42,263 nucleotides of DNA from a virus: positions 1 to 42,263 of IMG/VR virus record IMGVR_UViG_3300008113_000417; one strand, given 5' to 3'. The notes under the pieces are model-generated. The model saw only the letters and a program-made list of their open reading frames with translations. It did not search any database and was not told the origin of the DNA. A program made the position numbers and the translations under genes. Position 1 is the first letter of the stretch. Each line of letters starts with the position of its first letter. Below are positions 1 through 7,495 of this stretch, piece by piece.

Positions 1-291
1 GTCGGAAATATTATCAAAGCTAAGACTGCTAAATCGCGTTTGAGTAAGGAGAATAAAGATGTTGAAGTCCGTTTGTATTATGATGAGCGCGGTCTTGATC
101 GTTACTATGGTCTTTTGGAACTTGGTGAGATTGGTGGACTCTGGAAGAATGTAGCAGGACGCTATGAGATGGATGGTAAAAAGATCTATGCAAAGCAGAT
201 TCTTGCTAATCCTGAAGAATATTTTACTGAAGAAGTAATGCAACAATTGGACGAAATCGCACGTAAGGAATTCAGTTATGGAGAAAGTTGA
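1..291 (+). CDS. uvsX: UvsX RecA-like recombinase, C-terminal part only
   Basis: The frame is open from base 1 with no start in the window, so this is the 3' end of a gene cut by the window edge. The 96 visible residues contain AKSR and a block around GLDRYYGLLELGE that lines up in my memory with the part of T4 UvsX after its ATPase core (the VEKSR...GGIDPYSGLLDMA stretch). UvsX coats single-stranded DNA and drives strand exchange in T4-type recombination-dependent replication. The end overlaps the start of the gp41 helicase gene by 14 bases, the order expected in T4-like cyanophages. The Walker motifs are outside the window, so the call rests on the C-terminal similarity and the neighbour. 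Confidence 0.8.
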   Translation, partial: VGNIIKAKTAKSRLSKENKDVEVRLYYDERGLDRYYGLLELGEIGGLWKNVAGRYEMDGKKIYAKQILANPEEYFTEEVMQQLDEIARKEFSYGES

Positions 292-1669
292 GTTTCTAAT
301 TCTTAGAAACCTGTTACACAATGAAGAATATACCAGAAAAGTAATACCATTTCTAAAATCTGAATATTTTGAAGATCCTAATCAAAAAATTGTTTTTGAG
401 GAAATACTTTCTTTTATTCAGGAGTATAATCAATTAGCAACCAAAGAAGTTCTTTGTATCGAGGTAGAGAAACGTCAAGACATTAATGATTCTTCTTTTA
501 AAGAAATCATTCATTTGATTTCTTCTTTAGAGGACGTTCCTGCTGAGTTTAATTGGTTAATCGATACTACCGAAAAGTGGTGTCGTGATCGTGCCATTTA
601 CTTGGCACTTATGGAGTCGATTCATATTGCTGATGGTAAAGATGAAAAGAAGAATCGTGATAGTATCCCTTCTATTCTTTCTGATGCTCTTGCTGTAAGT
701 TTCGATACGCATATCGGACATGATTATTTGCAAGATTATGAACAAAGATATGAAGCATACCACAAAAAGGAGGATAAAATTGAATTTGATCTTGAATACT
801 TTAATAAAATCACGAAAGGTGGTCTCCCTAACAAAACTCTTAACATCGCTCTTGCTGGTACGGGTGTCGGGAAATCTCTATTCATGTGCCATGTGGCTAG
901 CTCCGTCTTGCTCCAAGGACGGAACGTTTTGTACATTACGTTGGAAATGGCAGAAGAACGCATTGCTGAAAGAATTGACGCAAACCTCTTGAATGTTAAT
1001 ATCCAAGACATTGCCGATCTTCCTAAGCAAATGTTTGAGAATAAGGTTACAAGTCTTGCAAAGAAAACTCAAGGTACTCTTATAATTAAAGAATACCCAA
1101 CTGCCTCCGCACATGCTGGACATTTCAAGTCGCTTCTTAATGAACTTGCACTTAAGAAGTCATTTAGACCTGATATTATTTTCATTGATTACCTTAATAT
1201 TTGTTCTTCCAGCAGGTATCGCGGAAATAGCAACATCAATTCTTATACATTTGTCAAGGCAATTGCTGAAGAATTGCGAGGACTTGCAGTTGAATTCAAC
1301 GTACCAATCGTATCTGCTACTCAAACCACTCGTAGCGGTTATGGTAGTAGCGATGTTGAACTTACTGATACTTCTGAGTCCTTTGGTCTCCCTGCTACTG
1401 CTGATCTTATGTTTGCCCTTATTAGCACTGAAGAGTTGGAAGAGTTGGGACAGATTCTTGTAAAACAACTCAAGAATCGTTATAATGACCCTACAATTTA
1501 CAAACGTTTTGTGATTGGTATTGATAGGGCAAAAATGCGTCTATATGATTGTGAACAATCTGCTCAAAATGACATTATAGATTCTAAGAATTATGGTGAC
1601 GAAGATTATAGGGAAAATTCCGAGACAAAAAAATATAAAAAACAATTTGACGGATTTAAGTTTGAATGA
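278..1669 (+). CDS. 41: DnaB-like replicative DNA helicase (T4 gp41 family)
   Basis: 463 aa, close to the roughly 475 aa of T4 gp41. A DnaB-type N-terminal helical region is followed by a RecA-fold motor with Walker A AGTGVGKS at residues 193-200 and Walker B IIFIDYL near 300-306. The TLEM segment near 221-224 is the usual H1a-type DnaB motif. The hexamer unwinds DNA ahead of the phage polymerase and partners with the gp61 primase, which lies at 11282. It overlaps uvsX upstream and the oxygenase gene downstream (ATGA), so the three are probably translationally coupled. The Asp/Lys-rich C-terminal tail after about residue 430 is not part of the motor. Confidence 0.93.
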   Translation: MEKVEFLILRNLLHNEEYTRKVIPFLKSEYFEDPNQKIVFEEILSFIQEYNQLATKEVLCIEVEKRQDINDSSFKEIIHLISSLEDVPAEFNWLIDTTEKWCRDRAIYLALMESIHIADGKDEKKNRDSIPSILSDALAVSFDTHIGHDYLQDYEQRYEAYHKKEDKIEFDLEYFNKITKGGLPNKTLNIALAGTGVGKSLFMCHVASSVLLQGRNVLYITLEMAEERIAERIDANLLNVNIQDIADLPKQMFENKVTSLAKKTQGTLIIKEYPTASAHAGHFKSLLNELALKKSFRPDIIFIDYLNICSSSRYRGNSNINSYTFVKAIAEELRGLAVEFNVPIVSATQTTRSGYGSSDVELTDTSESFGLPATADLMFALISTEELEELGQILVKQLKNRYNDPTIYKRFVIGIDRAKMRLYDCEQSAQNDIIDSKNYGDEDYRENSETKKYKKQFDGFKFE

Positions 1670-2265
1670 ATAATTTTGATATTATTATTGATGAAAATTT
1701 TATTGGTCCTTCCAATCAAGAAGAACTTGATAATATTATTAGTAATGAAAATTTTCCTTGGTATATAAATCAATCTTCAGCATTAGAAAAATATCCATTT
1801 TTGGGACATACTCTAATTCCTAGGTATAATCCAAAAACAGAAGATCCAAGTATAAATTCAAACTACTTTTATCCATTTTATGCAATTTTTCTTCAATTTT
1901 GCAATAAGCATAATTTAAAAGTAGATCAAATTTATAGATCGTCAATAAATTTAACAACAAATCATGATCTTTCTGTAATGGGAGATCCTCATGTTGATCA
2001 TGAATATGAACACATGAACTTAATAATGTATCTTAATGATATACCTCAAGTATCAAAATACAATGGATCTACAATTATATTTGATCAGCAGTATGACGGT
2101 GAAAAAACTGCATATGAAATCTCTGAAAGGTTCACGATAAAACATGAAATATCCGCACAAAAAGGAAAAATAATTTGTTTCAATGGGAAGTACTATCACA
2201 CAATAAAATGGCCACCTCCTGGAATCATGAGGTTTACCTGTATTTTTACCTTTTCCATACATTGA
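1666..2265 (+). CDS. 2OG-Fe(II) oxygenase superfamily protein
   Basis: 199 aa. The iron-binding facial triad is visible as HVD (His109, Asp111) and a distal His178 in KYYHTIKW, with Arg189 placed to bind the 2-oxoglutarate carboxylate. The last strand RFTCIFTF is typical of the double-stranded beta-helix fold. The family hydroxylates proteins, nucleic acids or small molecules; the substrate here cannot be read. It starts inside the helicase stop codon (ATGA). The DNA is more AT-rich than the helicase gene, which hints at a separate origin. T4-like cyanophages commonly carry several such oxygenases with unknown targets. Confidence 0.8.
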   Translation: MNNFDIIIDENFIGPSNQEELDNIISNENFPWYINQSSALEKYPFLGHTLIPRYNPKTEDPSINSNYFYPFYAIFLQFCNKHNLKVDQIYRSSINLTTNHDLSVMGDPHVDHEYEHMNLIMYLNDIPQVSKYNGSTIIFDQQYDGEKTAYEISERFTIKHEISAQKGKIICFNGKYYHTIKWPPPGIMRFTCIFTFSIH

Positions 2266-2290
2266 CAATTGACTTAAATCCTCCTATACT
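2262..2290 (+). promoter_or_regulatory. sigma70-type early promoter upstream of mazG
   Basis: TTGACA at 2262-2267 and TATACT at 2285-2290 with a 17-base spacer. Transcription would start near 2297, giving a leader of about 45 bases before the mazG ATG at 2342. The -35 box overlaps the end of the oxygenase gene. Confidence 0.75.
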
Positions 2291-2341
2291 AAAATGGGGA
2301 TTACAAAAATGATTCACTTTTATTAAAATAGAAAATCTACT

Positions 2342-2761
2342 ATGACAGAAAATAAAGTTATTGATACAAACAAATATATTGAATTTGTCCGCCAAACCAC
2401 AAGTGCCGCAAGTACTAACTATGCAGATCTTCTTGCTCGTTTTACTGAACTTGAAGTCGAAAATGATGTAGATGTTCCTCGTCTTTTGACCGCTGCTCTT
2501 GGTATTAGTGCCGAAGCTGGTGAATTTACTGAAGTTGTGAAAAAAGTGTTCCTTCAAGGTAAACCATATAACCAGGAAGCAACATTTCATCTTAAGCGAG
2601 AACTTGGTGATATTTGTTGGTATCTGTCTCAGGCATTTATGGCGCTTGATACTAATTTTGAAGAAATTCTTCAAATGAATTTTGAAAAACTGAGTGCTCG
2701 TTATCCTGAAGGTGCTTTTGATGTTTATCGTTCTGAAAATCGTGTGGAGGGAGATCTATGA
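2342..2761 (+). CDS. mazG: MazG-like nucleotide pyrophosphohydrolase
   Basis: 139 aa, one all-alpha NTP-PPase domain. The metal-binding ExxE...ExxD signature is present: E58xxE61 (SAEAGEF) and E87xxD90 (RELGDICWY). The family hydrolyses nucleoside triphosphates, or similar nucleotides, to monophosphate and pyrophosphate. In cyanophages MazG has been discussed as acting on alarmones or on nucleotide pools; the sequence does not settle which. It has its own early promoter (2262-2290). Its last codons overlap the next gene at ATGA, preceded by a strong GGAGGGAG site, so the pair is coupled. Confidence 0.9.
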   Translation: MTENKVIDTNKYIEFVRQTTSAASTNYADLLARFTELEVENDVDVPRLLTAALGISAEAGEFTEVVKKVFLQGKPYNQEATFHLKRELGDICWYLSQAFMALDTNFEEILQMNFEKLSARYPEGAFDVYRSENRVEGDL

Positions 2762-2940
2762 CTAAAGAAACTAGCGTAACTATTTCAATCGATGTTCGGA
2801 CTGCTGCGGCAGTTCGTCAAGTCTTATTTGATGCTCAGAAAGGATATACTTATGATGAAGTTAGTATTCCCCCTCGTGTTGCTGATATTCGATCTGTAAT
2901 CGTGCAACTTGACAAGGAGATTGAAAAGCACACTCTTTGA
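2758..2940 (+). CDS. Small conserved-looking protein of unknown function
   Basis: 60 aa, coupled to mazG by an ATGA overlap and a GGAGGGAG ribosome site 5-12 bases upstream. The chain starts with a beta-type stretch (SVTISIDVRTAAAV) and ends in a charged helix (VQLDKEIEKH). No motif is recognised. It is too short for a known enzyme and may be a small binding protein or MazG partner, but nothing in the sequence proves that. The gene ends just before the first late promoter. Confidence 0.65.
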   Translation: MTKETSVTISIDVRTAAAVRQVLFDAQKGYTYDEVSIPPRVADIRSVIVQLDKEIEKHTL

Positions 2941-2973
2941 TTAAACCATGCTTGAAGTCTTTTTGACTATTTT

Positions 2974-2981
2974 TATAAATA
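2974..2981 (+). promoter_or_regulatory. T4-type late promoter TATAAATA
   Basis: Exact TATAAATA 23 bases upstream of the ATG at 3004. This octamer is the known late-promoter -10 element of T4-like phages. It marks the switch from the nucleotide-metabolism genes to the late block. Confidence 0.8.
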
Positions 2982-3003
2982 ACTAAAAAAGTATTTGTAA
3001 AAA

Positions 3004-3252
3004 ATGGATCCTAAAGAACTACTCGGATTGATCGAAGCATATTCAGAAGTGTATGCTTCCCAAGAAGATATTGATGAAGCAACAGCAATGGCGAAGCGTG
3101 GTTATGATGAGACTGCAATTCGTAACAAGATTGCTAAGTCAACTGGTGGTGGTGAGGCTGCTGATAGAGCATCTGCACTTGAAAAGAAATCAACATTCGG
3201 TGATGCTAAGAAAGCAAGCAAGCAGCAAGAGGAGCGCAAAGAGGTGCTCTGA
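3004..3252 (+). CDS. N-terminal piece of a probably frameshifted virion-region protein
   Basis: 82 aa read from a late promoter. The N-terminus (DPKELLGLIEAYSEVY) has the EAY-type start seen on several unknown cyanophage proteins. The chain is Ala/Lys/Glu-rich and then stops at 3250-3252. At the end lies an AAGC repeat (about 3212-3224). A -1 shift there, or one more AAGC unit, would join this frame to the next gene: the other frame is open from 3210 and reads smoothly into ...ALTPAEKKQL. I therefore think this and the next entry are one gene, broken by an indel or a sequencing error; programmed frameshifting is less likely because no slippery heptamer is visible. Confidence 0.65.
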   Translation: MDPKELLGLIEAYSEVYASQEDIDEATAMAKRGYDETAIRNKIAKSTGGGEAADRASALEKKSTFGDAKKASKQQEERKEVL

Positions 3253-3362
3253 CTCCTGCTGAGAAAAAGCAACTTAATAGAGAAGAGTTTGATATCTTTG
3301 AGACAGTTCTTGAGTTTCTTTATGTTGAAGGATATGCAGAAACTCTAGAAGAAGCAGAGTGG

Positions 3363-4385
3363 ATGATGGCTAACCTGATTGATGAAGAAGCAATTAATAT
3401 TATTCTTGGTGAAGAGTTTGAACTTGATGAAGCAGAGGGTTCATATGGTGCAACACCAAAGGCATATAGTGCAGCAAAACAAACTAAAATGTCTGCAAAG
3501 AGAAAGCCTTTCCTCAAGAAGATGCTAAGAAGAACTAATCCTGCAAATAGAACTTCTTCTTATGATTCTCCAAGAAAGGGACTAACTTCTGATGATAGAG
3601 AAAGAGCAAGAGCAGGTTCTGCTCATGGTGTAGGTACTCGTCAAGATCACGATTATCCTTCACAGGGTCCTGGTGGCGTAACCAAGAGTGCTAAGAAACT
3701 CCGTAAGCAAAAAGCAATGGGCGAATTTGCTAAGGAAGAATTTGAACTTTGGGTAAATGAACTTGTGGATGAGGGATATGATCTTTCCGATTATACTTGG
3801 GATGAAATGCTTGATATCTATTTAGATGAAGCAGAAGGTTCTTATGGCCAAACCCCCAAAGCAAAAGAAGCAATGGGTAAATTGGCTAATGATAGAAGAA
3901 ACAAACCTGCAAGTGAGTATTCACAAAAGGGTGAAAAAACTAGAAAAGTAAAGGCAGCAGAAAAGCAAACGAAAAGACAGGATATGCTTTCTAGAGGTCT
4001 TTCTGGAGGCAAGAAATCTTCTAGACCTTTTAGTACTAGAGGTAAGATGGACGCCGATGAGAGAACAGAAAGAAGGTCTGAGCGTGCTTTTGATTTAGAA
4101 ACCAAATATGGAGAGGGTTCAGTAACCAAGAATCCTAAGAAACTTCGTAAGCAAAAGGCAATGGGTGAGATTGCTAAGGAATCATTTGAGGCATGGCTTG
4201 ATGAAGCAATGACAAATTATGAGAAGAATCGTAAGAGAGCAGCACAAAGAGCAGCAGCAAGAAATGAGGCAAGAGCACAAGGTAAGACTGGTGCTGTTCC
4301 TGGTGTAGGTTATGTCACTCCAAGAAAAGAAAGGGAAACCTGGACTGATGAGAGTGGTAAAACTAGACATGCTAAGGGTCTCTGA
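3363..4385 (+). CDS. Repeat-containing Lys/Arg-rich protein of unknown function (open frame from 3210)
   Basis: 340 aa from the first ATG, but the frame is open from 3210 and the upstream part (ALTPAEKKQLNREEF, then FDIFETVLEFLYVEGY) looks coding, so the real protein probably begins at 3004 through a frameshift. Two copies of a module are seen: LDEAEGSYGxTPKA near residues 21-34 and 154-168, each followed by KKLRKQKAMGExAKExFExW near 110-130 and 259-280. The product is highly charged with no membrane segment. The late promoter and location suggest a virion, capsid-core or DNA-binding role, but this is inference. Confidence 0.7.
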   Translation: MMANLIDEEAINIILGEEFELDEAEGSYGATPKAYSAAKQTKMSAKRKPFLKKMLRRTNPANRTSSYDSPRKGLTSDDRERARAGSAHGVGTRQDHDYPSQGPGGVTKSAKKLRKQKAMGEFAKEEFELWVNELVDEGYDLSDYTWDEMLDIYLDEAEGSYGQTPKAKEAMGKLANDRRNKPASEYSQKGEKTRKVKAAEKQTKRQDMLSRGLSGGKKSSRPFSTRGKMDADERTERRSERAFDLETKYGEGSVTKNPKKLRKQKAMGEIAKESFEAWLDEAMTNYEKNRKRAAQRAAARNEARAQGKTGAVPGVGYVTPRKERETWTDESGKTRHAKGL

Positions 4386-4409
4386 TAAATAAATCAGAAG
4401 GTTGTTTTA

Positions 4410-4439
4410 ACCCCCTTGACTTTTTAGTTAAGGGGGTTT
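4410..4439 (+). terminator. Terminator-like hairpin overlapping a promoter
   Basis: AACCCCCTTGACT pairs with AGTTAAGGGGGTT across a 3-base loop, with one G-T wobble. The hairpin lies just after the stop of the repeat protein. It contains the -35 box of the following promoter, so one element may both end the upstream transcript and start the tRNA-Ala transcript. Confidence 0.7.
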
Positions 4440-4444
4440 ATAAT
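4417..4444 (+). promoter_or_regulatory. sigma70-type promoter for tRNA-Ala
   Basis: TTGACT at 4417-4422 and TATAAT at 4439-4444 with a spacer of about 16 bases. The tRNA begins about 11 bases after the -10 box, so the transcript would start almost at the mature 5' end. The spacer is inside the hairpin described above. Confidence 0.75.
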
Positions 4445-4454
4445 ATCTGAACTT

Positions 4455-4527
4455 GGGGAATTAGCTCATTTGGTAGAGCACCGCTTTTGCACGGCGGGGG
4501 TGAGGGGTTCGAGTCCCCTATTCTCCA
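4455..4527 (+). tRNA. tRNA-Ala (anticodon TGC)
   Basis: Acceptor GGGGAAT/ATTCTCC, D-arm, anticodon loop TTTGCAC and T-arm AGGGG-TTCGAGT-CCCCT all fold. The discriminator base is A and there is no encoded CCA. It stands alone, 13 kb from the main tRNA region. Confidence 0.95.
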
Positions 4528-4530
4528 TTT

Positions 4531-4537
4531 CTAAATA
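4531..4537 (+). promoter_or_regulatory. Late promoter CTAAATA
   Basis: CTAAATA 19 bases upstream of the ATG at 4557, directly after the tRNA-Ala 3' end. It is a common variant of the T4-like late -10 element. Confidence 0.6.
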
Positions 4538-4556
4538 CTTGAAAAAGTAATAATAA

Positions 4557-6227
4557 ATGTCTGCCGCAGAAATAATTATTAAAAATTCCTCCCAAGTCTT
4601 TGGTGACCTTGGGAATTTTTTCTCATCAATATCTGTTAGGGGAGGGGATAGGGAAATTGATGACTGGAATGATAATTCCAAAGACATGCTTTTCGCAAAA
4701 AGTCAGACTACTGTAATTCTTAGACCAAGAATTAGATCTAAAAAAGAAAGAGACTGGTTGAGAGGTAAATTTAAATCTCATATAGAAAATAGGCAATCTG
4801 AATTAGAAGAAAAAATTATAGAATTGATACCACCAAAAGTTGCATATACATTTTCATATACTGAAGAAGTTGTTGCTGGGACAGGAATTAAATCTTACAT
4901 TATAAAGGCAACAGAAGAAGGAAAGAATAGAGCAGCAATAACAATTCTTCTTCAATCAAAGGGAATGTCAAATGGATCTGGTGGATCTAGAGAAGATCCT
5001 CACGAATTGATGACGGCTATTTTGATAAGAGAAAAGATAAATGTTGACTATACTACAATTAATACTAAAAAAAATGCCGTAGAAGAATACACTGAAATAG
5101 TAAACAATTTATATAAATCTGCAAACAAAATAGTAGGTGCTGCAGGATTGAATGGTTTTTATACTGATTCTGATAAAACTGAACCAGATTTAGTTAATCT
5201 TGCAAAGGCTGTATCAGTTTCAAACTATGTCATAGAACAAATTGGAAATGCTGAAGTCAAAGAGGTCTGGCAAACAGGAACTAAATGGGCTCAAGAAATT
5301 AAAAAATTCAGTGTTGGACCAAAAACAATTCAAAACTATAATTCTTCTGATATTATAGTTAAATTTCAAACTAAAGGAAAAAATGAAGCGACTCATTATT
5401 GGGGATTGAGTTTGAAAAAAAGAGGTATTGGTGAACCAGAACCAACTCTATTGAATAAACCAGCTTATGGCGCTAAAGGATTTCTGACAAAAAGTATTCC
5501 ACAATCCGAACATAAAAAAATAGAAGATGCCAAATTAAATTTTTTTAGAGGTGCTTTGAAAGTTAAAGTTGGCAATACTTCATATAAAGGAAAAGATATT
5601 GTTAAGATGCCAATAAAAGAAGTTTTGAAAGCATGTAATACTGAATTTACGGATCAAAAAGAAAAGAGTGAAATGTTAAGGGGTCAAGGAAAATATATAT
5701 CTAACCCTAACATTTATTTTGAAGAAATGGATAGAGTCTTTATTAAAAACTTTGACAATAATAAAGAATTCTTCGCAGATTTTTTAGATACTATTTTTAA
5801 AATAAACCTAGACACATATCTATCAGATACTGCATTTCATTTCAGTCTAATAACTGGTGAAGGCGATTACAAAAATGGAAAAATATTTGAAGTTAAACCG
5901 CCATTAGAAAAAGAAGGAAGACTCACATCAGAAATTTTTAGAAAGATTTTTTCTGATCCAGATGCAACCGAATATAGAATTGTAAAGCAAACTGATAAAT
6001 TTCATGCATTTGAACCTGCTGCAACTGCTGCTAAATTATTCTATGAAATGTTGATAGGGAAACCGGGATCTCCCATAAGTGTTGTTATGCTTGAAGTTAG
6101 ATATAAGGGAGCACTTACTGGAGAACCTCAATTTCAAGTTTTTATGTCAGTTAAGCAGAATAGTTTTGCAAATCTTTATAAAAAAGAAGCAGCGAAAAAA
6201 ACTTTTGGACCAGATCGCTGGAAATAA
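4557..6227 (+). CDS. Large protein of unknown function
   Basis: 556 aa, late promoter just upstream. I do not recognise the family. It is soluble-looking, without signal or membrane segments, rich in Lys and Glu, and has a Gly/Ser linker (NGSGGSRED) near residue 140. A central stretch near 265-300 (DIIVKFQTKGK...THYWGLSLKKRG) and a later GKIFEVKPP have the spacing of acidic and Lys residues on beta strands seen in PD-(D/E)XK nucleases, but this is weak. The C-terminus (ISVVMLEVRYKGAL...FQVFMSVKQN) is strand-rich. A virion-packaged enzyme or structural protein are both possible. Confidence 0.75.
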   Translation: MSAAEIIIKNSSQVFGDLGNFFSSISVRGGDREIDDWNDNSKDMLFAKSQTTVILRPRIRSKKERDWLRGKFKSHIENRQSELEEKIIELIPPKVAYTFSYTEEVVAGTGIKSYIIKATEEGKNRAAITILLQSKGMSNGSGGSREDPHELMTAILIREKINVDYTTINTKKNAVEEYTEIVNNLYKSANKIVGAAGLNGFYTDSDKTEPDLVNLAKAVSVSNYVIEQIGNAEVKEVWQTGTKWAQEIKKFSVGPKTIQNYNSSDIIVKFQTKGKNEATHYWGLSLKKRGIGEPEPTLLNKPAYGAKGFLTKSIPQSEHKKIEDAKLNFFRGALKVKVGNTSYKGKDIVKMPIKEVLKACNTEFTDQKEKSEMLRGQGKYISNPNIYFEEMDRVFIKNFDNNKEFFADFLDTIFKINLDTYLSDTAFHFSLITGEGDYKNGKIFEVKPPLEKEGRLTSEIFRKIFSDPDATEYRIVKQTDKFHAFEPAATAAKLFYEMLIGKPGSPISVVMLEVRYKGALTGEPQFQVFMSVKQNSFANLYKKEAAKKTFGPDRWK

Positions 6228-6233
6228 TAAATA
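6226..6233 (+). promoter_or_regulatory. Late promoter AATAAATA
   Basis: AATAAATA 21 bases before the ATG at 6254. It overlaps the stop codon of the preceding gene. Confidence 0.65.
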
Positions 6234-6253
6234 TAATTATATCAACATAAAAT

Positions 6254-7486
6254 ATGAAAAGTTTTTCACGATTTTTATCTGAAGCAAGTAAATCTCTTGC
6301 TGTTATGCAAGCGACTCGTCTTGGATTAACCGGAGATGGTCATGGTGGTTGGTATGATAAAAATGGAGAATTTGTCGCTAAGACTGAGGGTGGTAAATTA
6401 AAATTTTATAATAAAGACCAGAGAATAGGGCAAAAAGACGGACCTCAGATAAGAACTCAAGCAAATCAACAAGTTGCAGCAACACAAGTACAGCAACCAC
6501 AAGAAGTACCAACAGAGGAACCTCCAAAGAAAGATAAGGGAGTTTTAACTATAGCATTTGGTCGTTTTAATCCTCCTACTATTGGGCACGAAAAACTTTT
6601 AGACGCAGTAGAAAAAGTAGCCGATAAAGGGGAATACAAAATTTACCCATCTAGATCTAATGACGCCAAAAAGAATCCATTGGATCCGGATACTAAAATT
6701 TCAATCATGCGTAAAATGTATCCAAAGCATGGAGAAAGAATTGTTAATGATTCAAATTCAAAAACTATATTTGATGTGCTAAAGCAAGCTCATGCTGATG
6801 GATATTCTTCAGTTAATATTGTTGTTGGATCTGATCGTCAAGCAGAATTTGATAAATTAGCAAATCAATATAATGGAAAGTTGTATGATTTTGGTGAGAT
6901 AAATGTTGTTTCTGCTGGAGCTAGAGATCCTGATGCTGAAGGCGTAGAGGGAATGTCTGCATCTAAACTTAGAAAGGCAGCAGCAGAGGGTGATTTTGCA
7001 ACATTTAGATCTGGAGTTCCAAAAACTTTTGATGATAAAGACGCCAAGCAACTTTACAATACACTTAGAAAATCTATGAAGATTTCTGAAGGTTGGAGAC
7101 TTTGGCAAATTGCTCCTAAGTTTGATTGGACAACTCTAAGAGAAAATTATATATCCAACAACATTTTTAATGTTGGTCAGTTTGTAGAAAATTTAAATAC
7201 CGGTCTTGTTGGTAGAATAATTAGAAGAGGAACTAATTACCTTATATGTGTAACTGAAGATAATGTTATGTTTAAGTCGTGGATTAAGGATGTGATGGAA
7301 TATTCTGAAAAGAATGTTGATAGAATTTATAGAGAACCAGGAAAACCAAATACTCTTATTGGAACTGGTGGGTATTTAAAATATGCCTCAAAACAAGCAA
7401 AGGGATCTTCTTTGGGAAAACAAAATTTGCAATCAGGAGGCAGAGCGTTTCTTGATTTCATAAATACTAATAAAGTAAAAAAGTAA
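6254..7486 (+). CDS. Cytidylyltransferase-fold nucleotidyltransferase with extra domains
   Basis: 410 aa. An N-terminal part with a GWYDKNGEF motif (residues 32-40) and a Gln-rich linker (70-95) leads to a nucleotidyltransferase domain. GRFNPPTIGH at 103-112 is the nucleotide-binding (T/H)xGH loop, and SASKLR at 235-240 matches the ISxT(K/R)-type second motif. Such domains adenylylate or cytidylylate small molecules such as NMN, pantetheine or glycerol phosphate. The C-terminal 130 residues (NVGQFVENLNTGLVGRIIRRG...) look like a small beta domain. The late promoter and neighbours suggest it may be made late and possibly packaged. The substrate cannot be assigned. Confidence 0.8.
   Translation: MKSFSRFLSEASKSLAVMQATRLGLTGDGHGGWYDKNGEFVAKTEGGKLKFYNKDQRIGQKDGPQIRTQANQQVAATQVQQPQEVPTEEPPKKDKGVLTIAFGRFNPPTIGHEKLLDAVEKVADKGEYKIYPSRSNDAKKNPLDPDTKISIMRKMYPKHGERIVNDSNSKTIFDVLKQAHADGYSSVNIVVGSDRQAEFDKLANQYNGKLYDFGEINVVSAGARDPDAEGVEGMSASKLRKAAAEGDFATFRSGVPKTFDDKDAKQLYNTLRKSMKISEGWRLWQIAPKFDWTTLRENYISNNIFNVGQFVENLNTGLVGRIIRRGTNYLICVTEDNVMFKSWIKDVMEYSEKNVDRIYREPGKPNTLIGTGGYLKYASKQAKGSSLGKQNLQSGGRAFLDFINTNKVKK
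7459..7466 (+). promoter_or_regulatory. Late promoter CATAAATA
   Basis: CATAAATA inside the end of the nucleotidyltransferase gene, 30 bases upstream of the ATG at 7496. Confidence 0.6.
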
Positions 7487-7495
7487 AATTGTAAA

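Noticed and set aside
3053-3262. Alternative + frame over the 82-aa gene
   Set aside because: Low-complexity Lys/Arg/Gln product without ribosome site; the frame from 3004 has the late promoter and a better composition.
4466-4687. Minus-strand frame with LEPLTPAVQKRCSTK over tRNA-Ala
   Set aside because: Antisense of tRNA-Ala and of the next gene start; no ribosome site or promoter on that strand.
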